Assembly: GCF_945859685.1 (NCBI RefSeq) | Contig: NC_079149.1 | Span: 22,727,118-22,791,117 of the forward strand | Source of the DNA: Eupeodes corollae | Taxonomy: Eukaryota; Arthropoda; Insecta; Diptera; Syrphidae | Direction of reading: 5' to 3' | DNA length: 64,000 nucleotides | In this document: piece after piece, positions 21,774 through 34,094 of the stretch | How the letters are laid out: each line of letters starts with the position of its first letter | Numbering within the stretch: position 1 is the stretch's first letter | Notes under the pieces: model-generated | Told to the model about the DNA's origin: nothing | Database searches by the model: none | Seen by the model: only the letters and a program-made list of their open reading frames with translations | Program-made: the position numbers and the translations under genes

Positions 21774-22990
21774 TTACTTACTGATTGTGACGCTACAGTC
21801 CTGTGTAAATTAGGGTCTTACCCAACAAACTTTTCCATCTAGCTCGGTCCTTGGCTAGATGTCTCCAGTTACGCAAAATAAGTTAGGTGAGATCACTTTC
21901 CACTGATTCGCAGTCTTCCTCTATTGCGCTATCCTGTGGGCGTGGACTCGAAGACTTTATGGGCCAGAGCAATGGCTTTAAATCCAGTTGTTAGACTTTT
22001 ATCCTTTTGGCTAAGTGTATGTCGCTGTAGAACCCGTACAGCTCGTCGTTCCATCTACTCTTAAGCTCAACTTATGCATACGGGATCGTAGAACATGCGA
22101 AGAACTTACTCAAAGGGACCCAAGGTGTTTTTATCTGCTTTTATAGCAGGCCATGTTTCTGCACCATATGGCAAGATGGGGATGATGAAGGTCTTATAAG
22201 CGACAGTTTGGTCACTCGAGAAAGGGCTTTACTACTTATGTAATTGCTTTCTTAACCAAAAGAAACAGCGGTAAGCAAAGAATAATTCTTCGTTTGATTT
22301 CAGCGCTGGTATTGTTTTCTGTGATCTTAGCGGAACCTAGGTTGACAAAGTCCTTAACAATCTCAAAGTTACGTCTGTAGATGGTGAAATTTTGACTCAG
22401 ACGTCGCTCGGTGTTGTAGGTACTTTCTTGATGACAGCATGTACTTTATTTTGCCCTCATTAGCCAATTTTTGCCGCCTCTGCCTTAATACTCACAAAAG
22501 CCCCACTGACATCCCGCTGAGTTCTTCCGATTATGTCAATGTCATCAGCGTATGCTATTAATTGGACAGACGTTTGAAAGATAGTGCCTCTAATGTTAAT
22601 GTGGCAGCACTGCACTGTTCCGTCAGGGACCATATTAAAGAAATCGCATGACACTTCATAACCTTGTGTAAATCCTTTTTTGACATCGAAAGGTTCTGTT
22701 AAGTGAATTTCTACCTTTATGGAGCAGCGTGAATTCTTCATGGTCTTGCAGCATAAACGGACGGCAAGAATGCCAAAACTAGAAATGGCTCTATACAGTT
22801 TTTCCCTGAAGATGCTGTCAAATGGGGTCTTGACATCGATGCAAAGATGGTGGGTGTCGAATTGATGTTTCTTGGGGTTTTCCATGATCTGCCGAAATGT
22901 AAATATTTAATCGATTGTGGTATTTCTTAGTCCATATCCACACTTATAAGGACCAATCAAGTTGTTGATGATGGCTTTAGACTTCGCTTG
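21774..22990 (-). mobile_element. RTE-type LINE copy B, 5'-truncated
   Basis: The 3' end on the minus strand is a short ACTTA-type tandem (plus-strand ACTTACTTACT at 21772-21782) next to AGGACTGTAGCGTCACAATC. Upstream are the C-terminal domain (21900-22450, many frameshifts), the reverse transcriptase (22460-22885) and the start of the palm up to NLIGPYKCGYG near 22950. No endonuclease. It is the most diverged of the RTE copies (SSFGILAVRLCCKTM against SSFGIPAKLVRLCRTTM). Confidence 0.8.
22460..22885 (-). pseudogene. RTE reverse transcriptase fragment
   Basis: The 141-codon frame carries HHLCIDVKTPFDSIFREKLY (motif A, Asp kept), FTQGYEVSCDFFNMV (motif B, altered) and AYADDIDIIGRTQRDVSGAF (motif C intact). 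One internal deletion removes P-K residues after SSFGI. It ends at SIKAEAAKIG where the frame changes. Not functional as it stands. Confidence 0.8.
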
Positions 22991-23280
22991 CAGGTTTTTG
23001 GAGAGATTTTTTAAGATAATTTAAAAAGTGAAATTAATTCTCTCTTGGGTAAATATTGAGAGGAGAATTATTTCTGACTTACCCGGGTTACTTATCACGT
23101 CGGTATTATGAAGGGTTTTCAAAAAGAGTTAGTAAATATTGAACAACTTACTATTTGGACACCTGTCACGATTGTATCCGTCATGTTTTGACATTTGACA
23201 ACTACAATATTGCCGATTACTGAAAAATTTTACGATACAAGCTTCAACATTTTATTAAACTTCAAAACTTTATTTAGCAG

Positions 23281-23795
23281 CTCGAACCGGTCTGTCGATT
23301 TTTCTAAAACTTTAAAACAATATGAATAACAATATTTTGTGAGAGATACAAAATTTTAGTCAATACCTTTTTCTGTTTTCTTATAATACTTGAGTAATAT
23401 TTTTTTTAAGACTTTTCAGTTTTTCAAAATATTTCATTTAATTTTTGCCCAGACGTTTGAATTGAAAGTAAATTTTTACAAACTTTTGTTGGGCTTTTGT
23501 ATTGCTTTTGTGAAAAAACCACCCACATAATTTTTTGACAGACCTTTCTATATCTTTCGAAGTAATTACCTACAAAGCAAATTTTTTTTTAAAATCTAAA
23601 TCTTTAATGGTTCTTGAGATACATATTTATATAGACGGTGAAAAATGTTATTCCGAACGTACCAACATAAATATGCACAAACAAACATCTCTTTAAAAAT
23701 ATTTAATTTAGATTACTGAGACCTTAAAACGACAAAAAAGGTCAATTCGACCAATGGAAATAGTTACAATTTACAATAACTTTCTATAACGACAA
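23281..23795 (+). repeat. Palindrome-ended repeat family, very diverged copy 4
   Basis: The order of blocks is kept: 174-bp-like units (CTGTCGATTTTTCTAAAACT, AACAATATTTTGTGAGAG), then GTGAAAAAACCACCCACATA, TGAGATACAT, CGAACGTACC, GAGACCTTAAAACGAC and a CAATAACTTTCTATAACG end. The palindrome has decayed. It is probably the oldest copy in the window. Confidence 0.6.
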
Positions 23796-24454
23796 TTGAA
23801 GTTCGGCCCTGAACTCCTTCGAAAATTCTGTTAACAAATGTGTCCCACCCCGATTCGAAGTGACCTCTGGTGTGTACTGAATACAAGAGTGCGTATACCC
23901 CAAAATGTACCATTTCTATAATCAAATAAAGCAATCAAGTTTTTCAGTTAAAATACGACATCCAACCGAATTATTTAATTTCTCGAAGTTCAAAGGTCTC
24001 AATACAATACAAGGAACAATACAATTCATTTAAATCAATTTTTATAAACTTTTTCGTTGAGTTTGGGCTTTAGAATTTAATGCGTATGTACGTTTTTTTT
24101 ATAACTGAACAACAGAAAATAATCTCAGGGTGTCAAATCACAATTGCCAACTGACGTAGACAAAATTTTAAAGTACGTAATTAGAAAACTTCTGACGTTA
24201 TAAAGCTATATTTGGTTTTGTTTTGTGGCTTGTCAGTCAGGAGTCAGGATTTGTATAAGTTGGCCAAAAAAATCATTACATTTGTTAATCCATGACTAAA
24301 AACGATAGCTGAGCTTGACAGGTGTCAAATATCGTTATTGACCTAAAACCAAGAAACGAAGGCACGTAAATTTTACCAATGAAAAATGATATAACCTTAA
24401 TAATAATAATAAAACGTTTTTGATGGCACAACTTATACATTTATTTTTTGGAAG
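23796..24454. other. Intergenic, with a GTGTCAAATC motif pair
   Basis: No gene seen. GTGTCAAATCACAATTGCCA (24130 region) and AGCTGAGCTTGACAGGTGTC (24307) both resemble the single composite motif at 3686-3730. Confidence 0.4.
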
Positions 24455-25040
24455 TTTTTTGACCTATTCAGCTTGACGTTCAGCGACGATGCTCATTTTT
24501 GGCTCAATGGGTACGTAAATAAGCAGAATTGTCGGTTTTGGAGTGAATATCATGCAGAAGCATTACAAGAGATACCAATGCATCCAGAAAAAGTCACAGT
24601 TTGGTGCGGTTTATGGTGGCATCATTGGACCGTACTTCTTGAAAGATGATGCGAATCGTAACAAAACCGTGAATGGTGAGCGTTACCGTAAGATGATATC
24701 CAAAAGTTTTTGCCCAAAATGCACAAGCTTGACTTGCATGACTTGTGGTTTTAACAAGACGGTGCCACATGCCACACAGCACGCGCAACCATGGATTTAT
24801 TGAGAGGTGAGTTTGGTGAACATTTTATTTCACGTTCGGGACCGGTCAATTGGCCGGCTAGATCGTGCGATTTTTTGTGGGGCTATGTTAAAGCTCATGT
24901 CTATACAGACAATTCCGCTCCAACTGACGCACTGGAAGACCACATTGAAGCATTTATTCGTAAGATACCCGCGGAAATATTGGAAAGATTATGCCAACAT
25001 TGGACTAAACGGATGGACCATTTAAGGTGATTGTGCCATA
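24455..25040 (+). pseudogene. Mariner-type transposase relic
   Basis: The catalytic half of a Tc1/mariner-superfamily transposase, which cuts and pastes the element at TA sites. Frames join as: AHFWLNGYVNKQN-like start (24490), RFWSEYHAEALQEIPMHPEK and VTVWCG (about 24535-24610), a second frame GGIIGPYFLKDDANRNKTVN (24620-24680), QDGATCHTAR-type motif (24750-24790, second catalytic Asp), then DLLRGEFGEHFISRSGPVNW with PARSCDF (24795-24870) and LWGYVKAHVYTDNSAPTDAL. The PLDFFLWGY segment with the third acidic residue is partly deleted (CDFLWGYVK). At least three frame changes. N-terminal domain absent. Confidence 0.8.
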
Positions 25041-26636
25041 AAATAAACTTCAAACATTAAATAATATGGATCGATTCAAATAAGGATTTTATTCACCTTT
25101 CTGAATTGTATGTGTTTTTTTTTTTTGAAAAACTTTCCTATAGCTTTTAAAAAATCACCCCTTATAAGAACCTAAGTAAAAAAGTGAAATAAATTTTCTT
25201 TTGTACAAAACTCTGTCTTTATGTATACAATTGTGTAAAGTTTCCGTCTAATCCGAGTCACATTCGTAGCTTTAACCTGGTATATCTATTTCGTCTTTGA
25301 CTCACTGAAATATAAATTATAAATTTATATCATGGTTGATAATTGTAATTTAGAATAATCATATTATGAAACAAACCCCTTTAAGTTTCTTGCCTTAAAT
25401 ATAGAAGCAGATAAAGGCTGATATTTGTAGGTTTGTATCTATGAGTCCGTAATTGGAGCACATCACCATCCAGGATTATAATCATCAGGCAGAGATGGTG
25501 CAAATTGTTAAATACCTTCTCGTATACATAATAACTTGAATTTCTTAGTTGAATTTGTACGTGCAGATTGCAGAGATCAGAAAGACGCAATTATAAGAAC
25601 TGCCTGCTGCCTTGGATATCATTTACGTACCTACTATCAGAAAACCTAATGAAATTCTTATGGTTGCTGAGCGATGGATATACGAAAAATACAAATATTA
25701 CTTTCTCCCCAAAATCAAATATCCAATCGCACATAAAGCTACTCTGACTTAATTAAGCTTAACAAGCCGCAGAAAGTCGATATAATATTGGGTGTAAATC
25801 GAAAAAGTTTCATCAAAGTTAAGTTAACTATGATTAAGTTTATATACATACTCGTATCTATGTGCATCTCTCTGTATGTGTGTTTAATCAAAAAGGATAG
25901 ACCAGACAAAGTTTGAATGAATGTCATGTTCATTCAATTAGGAAAATTATTTTATACACTCATTGAAAGGATTAACAGATCGATTGTCCATCATCGTCAT
26001 CCTCATCATCATCATCAACGCATTAGAGTAAAGTTAGTTTGGCCTTATGAGATTTGAACAAAAAGATAAGTTAAGAAACATTTTATAAGCCTTTGATTTT
26101 TTTTTAAACTTTTATAAGCCGGAAACTATTTGAGAAAAGAGGAAATCGAATAAATTGTCTTTATAGTGTGCAGTTCCTTATGAAGGATTTGGATGTGTAA
26201 GGGACTTTGTGATGCATGACACTTTATGAACATTTCAAGATATTTTTTTAAAGCCATAAGGATATAGTTTTTTTTTCAATAGGGCTTTAAAATTAAAGAA
26301 ATGAAAGCAAAAGCATGAACATAGAAAATAGCTTAAATAATTAAAACAAAAAGTTTTAAGGCAAACAAATTCATTTGTAAAATGAGTGAATTTTCAAAAG
26401 TTGAAACAACATTTAATTTCTACAAGAAAAACCAAATTCACTAATTTTGGAGCTTTCTTTTTAACTTCATATAGAGAATTATTAAAATAAATCCGATTTT
26501 CAATGTTCCTGAACCTAACTAACTTGTGAACTTGCCGTCGTACGTTTGGCATACCGTTCATATCAAAAATACTCCATTTACCAAGATCGGAATCTTTGGT
26601 ACGTTTCACTCTCCAAAACCCGTTTGTTTACATTGT
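25041..26636. other. Intergenic, with an ATC microsatellite
   Basis: No gene seen. A CATCGTCATCCTCATCATCA-type trinucleotide tract lies at about 25989-26020. Confidence 0.45.
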
Positions 26637-27096
26637 TAACTTCCCATAGGAAGTTATTGTGATGGGTCCGATTTGTCAAATTGAAAATTTTGACATTTCT
26701 CGACGTTTCAAGGCCCATAGAGTCGAAATAAAAGATTTTTAGAAAGATATCCGTGCGTGCGTCCGTACGTCCGTGACGTTTTTTCGTCGTCCATAGCTCA
26801 AGAACCAGAAAAGATATCGATTTCAAATAAATTTTGTTATACAGATAATATGGCAGAAATATGCAGAAAGGGCTCTCAAATTTACTTTGGACTCAAATAG
26901 CTTTTCAAAAATTAAAAATATTGGTTTTAAACTTATTTCATTTAACAGAAAATATTGTTTTCGATATTCAGTAATTTTTATATAAAAATCCAACAATCGG
27001 TTTTTTAATAAAAAATAAAATCTACAAAAAATAGTACGCAAATTTAATAAAAATTGATACGAGTACAGTGTGGGTCGCATCCCAGCCTCTTTTTTT
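26637..27096 (-). repeat. Palindrome-ended repeat family, short complete copy 5
   Basis: Read inverted from TTAACTTCCCATAGGAAGTT (26637) to CATCCCAGCCTCTTTTTTT (27096), this copy has both family ends but almost no tandem units (460 bases against about 1780 at 6610-8393). It shows that the tandem array can be lost while the ends are kept. Confidence 0.75.
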
Positions 27097-27212
27097 ATTT
27101 TAAGTCTATATCTCTACTAGTTCTTGAGATATATACGACGAATTAATCGTCGCGAAAGTACGGACATATTAACGTACAAACGTACGTACATACGCACGCA
27201 CAAACATTTAAG
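27087..27212 (+). repeat. Palindrome-ended repeat family, partial copy 6
   Basis: AAGTCTATATCTCTACTAGT, TTCTTGAGATATATACGACG and the CGTCGCGAAAGTACGGAC / CGTACATACGCACGCACAAA block match 8185-8285 in direct orientation. Its terminal palindrome is absent. Confidence 0.6.
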
Positions 27213-27329
27213 ATTAGTATTGTCAGAATTTATTGTTTGTGACATTTTAAATAGTATTTATTTAAAGTATGCGTTCAAATAATATTCTTACTTTTTTGTG
27301 TTTTTTCGAAAGTCGTAAGCTTTGTCCGT

Positions 27330-28760
27330 CACGAGAATGTGTTTTTTTAAACAAAAAAAGGTAACTGAAAAAATTTTCCATTCGTTAAAACAAGCCAGGC
27401 AGGCCTGCAACACCCATATTCGACGGACCAAATTCGTACATGACCAAAAATTACGGCAAAAAACACTGCAATGTCCCAAAGGCAGAAAACATTTTTGGTC
27501 ATTTGTAAAAAAACATGAGGAATTCTTCCTCTTCATCGGTTCCTACGCTCGTTGTCAATGACACTCCATTTGTTAGTTCTTTAAAGAAAGCTAATCTCTT
27601 TGTTAAGCAGTTCGCCGCCAATTCCACGCTGCCAGTGAGTGTTATGACTCCATCTGTCATCCAGCGCGTTAGTGATTCTATGGGGCCAATCTTTTTTCGC
27701 ACTCGTAATGTGGCAAGAGTATTAAAAGATTTTAAAACACATAAATTCGCTGGTCCGGATGATCCCCGCTATTGTTCTGAAGAGGTGTTCTTCAACGCTG
27801 GCAAAACCACTGCCTAATTTTTTTCATTTGTTCTTCTTCTCAGGTCTCCTTCCAAGCGGATGTCCAGCCTATTCCCAAAAAAGGCAAATCTTCCTAACTC
27901 TATAATTACCGACCGATTGCACTTATGTACGTCCTTCTTACCAAGGTCATGGAAACGCTGATTTATTATCAGCTCAAAAAACTTCTTGAAGATCGAAAGC
28001 TTCTTAATGACCGGCAATACGGCTTTCACATTAATAGGTCCACTGGTGATCTCATTTTTCATCTCACCGAACAGTGGAGCAAATCTTTACATCGTTTTGG
28101 AGAAAGTAAGATTATTGCACTTGATATTTCAAAAGCATTTGATAGGGTTTGGCATCAGGCTCTCTTATCGAAAATGCGTGGAACGATCACATAAGCGATG
28201 TCGCCAAAAATGCCGCAAGGTTTTTGGGTTTCCTTAGGCGATGCAAGAAATAGTTCACCCCTTCTGATCTGGCTGTTATCTACATGACTTACATATGTTC
28301 AAAGCTTGAGTATAACTCCCATCTCTGGGCTGGTGCTCCTGCAACTTACCAAAGCCTCTTGGATAGTATTGAACGTAGAGCATTTAGATTGATTGGTGAT
28401 AATACCATCGTACTATCATTTACCTTGCTTGAAAATCGTCGTAAGATCTATTGTCTGTGAAATAGCCAGGTGCATTCCTCCCCTTAAATAGTTCAACCGT
28501 AATACTCGCGTTTCTGAGAATGCAAATCAGTAACCCTCGAGCACCACTTCGGCCGTACTGTCAAATACAGGTATTCGTTCTTTAGGCGTACTTCGCGAAT
28601 GTGGAATGCCTTACCACACTCTGTCTTTCCAAGTCATTGCATTATTCAGGAATTCAAAACTAATGTGCACCGACATCTCCTTTTAAACCCTCTCTCCTCT
28701 TCCTAGTGCTCACACTGTGCCTCTGCATAATAAGGGTAGTAATATCACCTTGAGTGTGTT
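27330..28760 (+). mobile_element. Jockey/CR1-like LINE copy J2 with internal deletion
   Basis: Pieces in order: QARQACNTHIRRTKFVHDQK (region between endonuclease and RT, 27390), FAANSTLPVSVMTPSVIQRV and VARVLKDFKTHKFAGPDD (RT N-terminus, 27515-27790), FPKKGKSS, YNYRPIALMYVLLTKVMETL (27900), NDRQYGFHINRSTGDLI, IIALDISKAFDRVWHQALLS (motif A, 28109-28175). The sequence then jumps from SKM at 28177 directly to the thumb (NAARFLGFLRRC-like, YMTYICSKLEYNSHLWAGAP), so motifs B and C are deleted. The C-terminus RRTSRMWNALPHSV and a 3' UTR with CTGCATAATAAGGGTAG end the copy. Stops and frameshifts throughout. Confidence 0.8.
27515..28194 (+). pseudogene. LINE reverse transcriptase N-terminal half (Jockey/CR1-like)
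   Basis: Two frames (27515-27817 and 27925-28194) cover the fingers and motif A. NYRPIALM..TKVMETLIYYQLKKLL and the ALDISKAFDRVWH motif with its metal-binding Asp are clear. A stop and frame change at 27815-27900 and loss of motifs B and C after 28177 make the product inactive. Confidence 0.75.
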
Positions 28761-31700
28761 CATATTATATACAAAAAAGCGTCTGGTAGCTCTTTTCAGA
28801 AACGACTTATTTGTAGGAAAATCACTATCAATTTTGTATTGTGACAGCTTTTTAGGTATCATTTTGACTATGACCTTCAAGTTTGAATATTTTGACAGAC
28901 ATTTATCGACAATCACTTAAGCTGATTCCATCCCTGGGAAAATTTTTGATAGACAGGAAAACCATAAAAAAAGAAACCATCAGGATTAGTTTTTCAATAA
29001 CTGAAATTTTCAATGATCGCTATTAACGATCTGTCAAAATAATTCCAATGATGAAAATCAATGAAAGCTATAACTGAGTCCTTAGACTATAGGTACAATA
29101 AATTATCGTTTCTTATATGAAAACTTTAACCTTTTTAGTACATTTTGAAAAGTCTTTTTGCATTCTTAAAATTAATTGCATTTTATAGTAAATAATGATG
29201 TTACTAAAATGTTGAACCATATATTTTGGTTTATTTCTTAAAACAAATCTAAATACTTATTTTTACTTTTTTAACGTCTCTTAAAGCTCCTGACAACGTC
29301 TCTTAAAGCTCCTGACATATTTTGAAATATGTATTAATAATAAGGTTTGACATCTTATCCAAGAATCACAACTATATAAAATTTATAAGTCTTCCAAATA
29401 AGATGGTTCAGCTGTTAAGACGGCTTTTCTCTGTTTTGAAAGCAGACATTGACCTAATTTAGTTTAATGTTGTTACCCTTTTGTATCGCATATGTTTTCA
29501 ATATAATTTCAATTTTTCAAATTTGTATCGACAAACAAAAACAAATTAAGTCCACAAATTTGAAAAAAAGAAAACAAGTAAACAAGATCAAAGAAACAAT
29601 TCGTAATTAACTTAAATCTAAATAAAAAACAAAAATGTTTAACATGAAAACAATATTAGCAGTTTATTTTATTTACACAACTGAAAAAACAATCTATTGT
29701 AACGATCTATTGATTCATTAAACCATTGTTTCAATAATTGTTCTAGATCAAAAGCTCAAACTTACTTTTGGTTTCTTTCAATAAACAATAGAATTAATCT
29801 TATGTGTGCTTTGTTTGTTGTTTAAACTTTTTAATAAGTTGGTATTATTGAAATGCTAATAACTAATTTGTAAAAAGACAACAAATGTTTACTCAAATGA
29901 ATGATATTGAGCTTTAGCAAATAAGATATTTGAATAGCTTTTGTCCAAAACCCTTTTTGTAATTCGAGATTTAAATAATTGCTTTAAATAGCTGGTTATA
30001 CTTACCTTTGTAAGAAGGCTTCAAATTTTAAATAAAATTTCGGCTTTCCTATGTTTTGAGGTTATCAAACAAAAATTGAAAGTGGTATGGGATAAAAAAT
30101 CCTTGAAAAATGAAGAGCTCGATGAAGAACAAACTGATCCTGGAACTAAATGGAACGTACAAATTGACAACTTACATTTTGGCCAAATAATAGTCTTCTA
30201 AGACAAGGCACGTTTTTGTATCAACTCAACCTGACGGTTGATTATTATTTCAACATAATTGTCCATGACTTGTAACTCAAATGTCGAATTCTGTTAGTGT
30301 CCTGTATTTTTCCATACATAATAAAACAACCTTAATGACGCTTTTAGCGTTTGGTTGCATAAGAATACAGAACTCATTTCAAGTGACACAAATTTATGGC
30401 CTTCTTTTAATAACACTTCCGTCCTATCAACTCATTCCGGAAATGATGACAAACATTCCTCATCGTAACATTTTCCTTCGTCCATTTATACGATTACTTA
30501 GTATCATTGAAGCAGAGTCCTTTAATATTCAACCAATTCACTGTGCCTATATTTTTATAACCAGGTAAAGGTATCTCTATCTCTGGTTCTATTTGATGAT
30601 TAATATGCCTCTGAAATATTGGCGAGAATAATGGTAGTAACAATCCAGTAACTTAACCCAGTGAACATGTCCTGAATGATGATGATTTAAGTTATCTAAC
30701 CTTTCGTGCATCGAGTCGTTGTCGTCCCCACTATTACATTATTATCGGCTCAGTTCCTGACCTAAAAATAGCTCACATTCTGCAAGTTGCTTAAATAAAT
30801 GAATAGCCATCATTCCCGAAGACTTGATTATAAGGCAGCGAGGTAAATTTAATATCTTTTTTTCATGTATCTTGATTTCCTTATAATGCACATCCAGGTA
30901 AGCTCCAAAGTCCAACACACCATGGCAAATACCCTTCACAAACAGATATCACAGGTACCCATCAGGAGCTAAAGCAGGACGACAAAAATACCTAAACAGA
31001 TTGATGATATACACAAATCTCCTTCGTGTCCTGACGAATGAACCCAACCAACTCAAAGTCTTCACCTGCTGTTCCTTATTCTATTTAGGTAAATGTTATT
31101 CATATACATATAGAAACAGACACTTTAGGTCATCAGGTAAATCTCTATTCTCTTACAATCTTAAAACAATGGGACATTGACCACGTTCCAGAAATTCCTG
31201 AGGCTGCTATACAATTCACAGAGATTCCAATTCTATACTAGAGGTCTACCTTAAGTGAATCATTTGTGTTTGTATTGTGTTGTTGTTAGCCAAAAATATA
31301 TGTACAAACAATTTGATTTCGTCTTTTTGAGAAGGGGTTTTGAATTCGTGTATCCTTAGACTTAAGTTGTCAACACTTCTAATCTTCATTTTGTTAACCA
31401 ATTTTGAAAGGATGCGCTCTTCCCTAAGGACTAAGGAGGTTATTTCGGGCACATTTGCATTAGGCTTGCCAGGTTGTGCTATTTATCGTAATTTTATTTT
31501 GTGCAAGATTCCATTCCATTCAGTTGCGTTTTCAATATCTTCCACGGATGGTTGCGGAAGAAAATAGAACTGAAGGAACATTTATAGCTATCATTGGTTT
31601 TCATAATTGAATTGATGATTAGTTTCGATGATGAAAACATATGATAGGTATAAATGGCACCTAACATACTTTTGCAAGAGTCTATGAACACACCCCATGA

Positions 31701-32124
31701 ATGGGATTGATTTGTTTGTTTCATTTCTTGCTTGGCCAAATGTGACATCTGCAATTTGACAGACTTCTTTTCTGTTCGACATAAGATGTCGTTTATAGCT
31801 ATCATTGATTTTCATCACTGAAACCAATCTTTAAAATATTCGTGACAGATTGATTGGAATTTAGGATAAGGTTAAAAATTAAAAGTCAAACTGTCAAGTA
31901 GGAATAGAAAAAGAGAATGGAATTAATTTATCCCAAATTAAAATCTCAAAATTCAGCTTATCATTGAAAACGATTTCATTATTGAAAAATCAAAAAATGA
32001 GCTTAAAGAAAGTTTTGGGTTAAAGAAAGTATTTTTTAAGGTTAATGCCAAACTAGAAGTTTGACAGAAATGTTCAATGTAAACTATAATCGAAAACTGT
32101 CAAATGATTGAGTTCAATGATAAG
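28761..32124. other. Intergenic, no supportable gene
   Basis: About 3.4 kb of AT-rich DNA. Open frames of 65-103 codons (30281-30568, 30742-30939, 31494-31827) lack domains, conserved starts or neighbours that would support them. TTTATAGCTATCATTGRTTT occurs at about 31582 and 31791 and, inverted with one mismatch, near 29053. Confidence 0.45.
29273..29316. repeat. 22-bp perfect tandem duplication
   Basis: The 22-mer starting AACGTCTCTTAAAGCTCCTG (then AC) occurs twice without spacer, at 29273-29294 and 29295-29316. Confidence 0.9.
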
Positions 32125-33070
32125 AACCATATTTACTTACTTACTTAAGGTACTGTGTGAACTAGGGCCTCACCCAACAAACTTCTCCATCTAGCCTGGT
32201 TCCTAGCTAGATGTCTCCAGTTTCGCGCTGCAAGTTTGGTGAGGTCACTTTCCACTTGTGCGCGCCACCTGATTCGTGGTATTCCTCTACTGGGTGTGGA
32301 TTCAAAGATTTTCCGGGCCGAAGCATTGGTTTCCCTGTGCTCTACGTGACCCGGTCATCTTAGTCGTTGGACTTTTACCCTTCTAGCTAAGTCTGCGTCA
32401 CCGTACAGTTCGTCGTTTTATCTTCTCTTCCACACCCCTTCGATGCATACGGGACCATAGATCACACCAATAACTTTTCTCTCGAAACGGCCCAAGGTGC
32501 TTTCATCTGCTTTTGTCATAGTCCATGCATCTGCACCGTATAGCAGGACGGGAATGATAAGGGTCTTATATAGCGACACTTTGGTCTTTCGAGAGAGGAC
32601 TTTACCACTCAATTGCTTTCTTAACCCAAAGAAAAAGCGGTTTGCAGGAATTATTTTTCGTGTGATTTCAGTGCTGCAGCTGCTGTTGTTTTAAACGTTT
32701 TTAGCGGAGCATAGGTAGACGAAGTCCTTGACTACCTCAAAGTTACGTCTGTCAATTGTGACGTTTTGACCAAAACGTCGGTGTTGTAGGTCCTTTCTTG
32801 ACGACCATATACTTTGTTTTGCCCTTATAAACCGTTAAACCCATTTTTGCCGCCTCTGCCTCAATACTCATCAAAAGCCCAATTGACATCACGCTGATGT
32901 TAATGTCATCGGCATATGCTAGTAATTGGAAAGACTTTTAAAAGATAGTGGCTTTAGTGTTGACGCGTGAGATCTGCACAATTCTTTCAAACACAATGTT
33001 AACAATATCGCATGACAGTGCATCACTTTGTCTAAAACCTTTTTGACAAGTTGTTTCAAAACTTTATGGA

Positions 33071-34049
33071 TCAGAGAGAATTCTGCATGGTCGTCCTGCA
33101 CAAACGAACGAGTTTGGCAGGGATGCCAAAACTAGACATGGCTCTATACAGCTCGTCCCTGTAGATGCTGTCATATGCGGCCTTGAAATCGATGAAAAGA
33201 TGGTGGGTGTCGATTTGGTGCTCTTGAGTTTTTTCCAGGATCTGCCGTATTGTGAATATTTGATCAACTGTGGACTTTCCTGGTCTAAAACCACACTGAT
33301 AAGGACTTATTAGTTTGTTGACGATGGGCTTTAGACGTTCACATATTATGGCAGAGAAGATTTTATAGGCGATGTTAAGTAGACTGATTCCTCTATAGTT
33401 GGTGCAGTTAGAGGGTCTCGTTTTTCCGGGATGGGGCAAACAATACTGAGGTACCATTTATCGGGCAAGCTTTCTTCCGACCATATCTTACAGAATATCT
33501 CCAGCTTATTTCCAGCTGTTTTTAATAGCTCGACATTCAAGCCATCCACTCTAGCGGCTTTATTAGACTTCAGCTTAGATATGGCAATCTTTACTTCGTC
33601 TAAGTCGGGAAGACGGGATTGTTGGCTTTCGTCGTCTATATCGAATGGGTCATCCTGCCTGACAGCGGAGTTCAGTTCTTCATCGCCGTTATACAGTCTG
33701 CAGAAGTGGTCCTTCCATATCCTCAGCATTGACTGCGGTTCCACTATGATGTTTCCACTTTCGTCTTTGCAGCCTTCGGTTCTAGGTTTATGTACCTTTG
33801 AATTTCGTTTCACCGGTTCATAAAACTTTCGAACTTCATTCCTGCTTTTAAACCTCTCAACATCTTCGACCGTACGCTTCTCATGCCCTCTCTTTTTCCT
33901 TCTAAGGAGTCGGCATACCTCTCGCCTCTTCCACTGTTTTTCGATATATTGTGAATTGGCGGCAGAGAACTTCGAGAGAGGTTACTTCTAACTCGGTCGG
34001 AAAAGAATTTGGCGATCTCTTGCGATTGTAGCGTGCCTTCTCCCAGCAT
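33071..34049 (-). pseudogene. RTE linker and reverse transcriptase N-terminal half
   Basis: Three overlapping frames (33810-34049, 33346-33813, 33071-33457) give the linker and fingers. MLRIWKDHFCRLYNGDEELN and DEVKIAISKLKSNKAARVDG (RT-0/1 region), WYLSIVCPIPEKRDPL, NYRGISLLNIAYKIFSAIIC, PYQCGFRPGKSTVDQIFTIR and HHLFIDFKAAYDSIYRDELY (motif A Asp kept) are in the expected order. Motif C, LAYADDINI, is still readable at about 32900-32930 in another frame. Frameshifts separate each block. Confidence 0.85.
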
Positions 34050-34094
34050 CTCCCTGTTTTGCCTTGGGTCTTGTAACCTGCTGTGGTAACTTGG

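Noticed and set aside
30281..30568. 95-codon ORF
   Set aside because: No domain or repeat support; codon use is that of the surrounding AT-rich DNA.
31494..31827. Two overlapping minus-strand ORFs of 78 and 103 codons
   Set aside because: They overlap each other in different frames and contain a short dispersed repeat; no recognisable protein.
33431..33823. 130-codon plus-strand ORF
   Set aside because: Antisense shadow of the RTE copy C reverse transcriptase.
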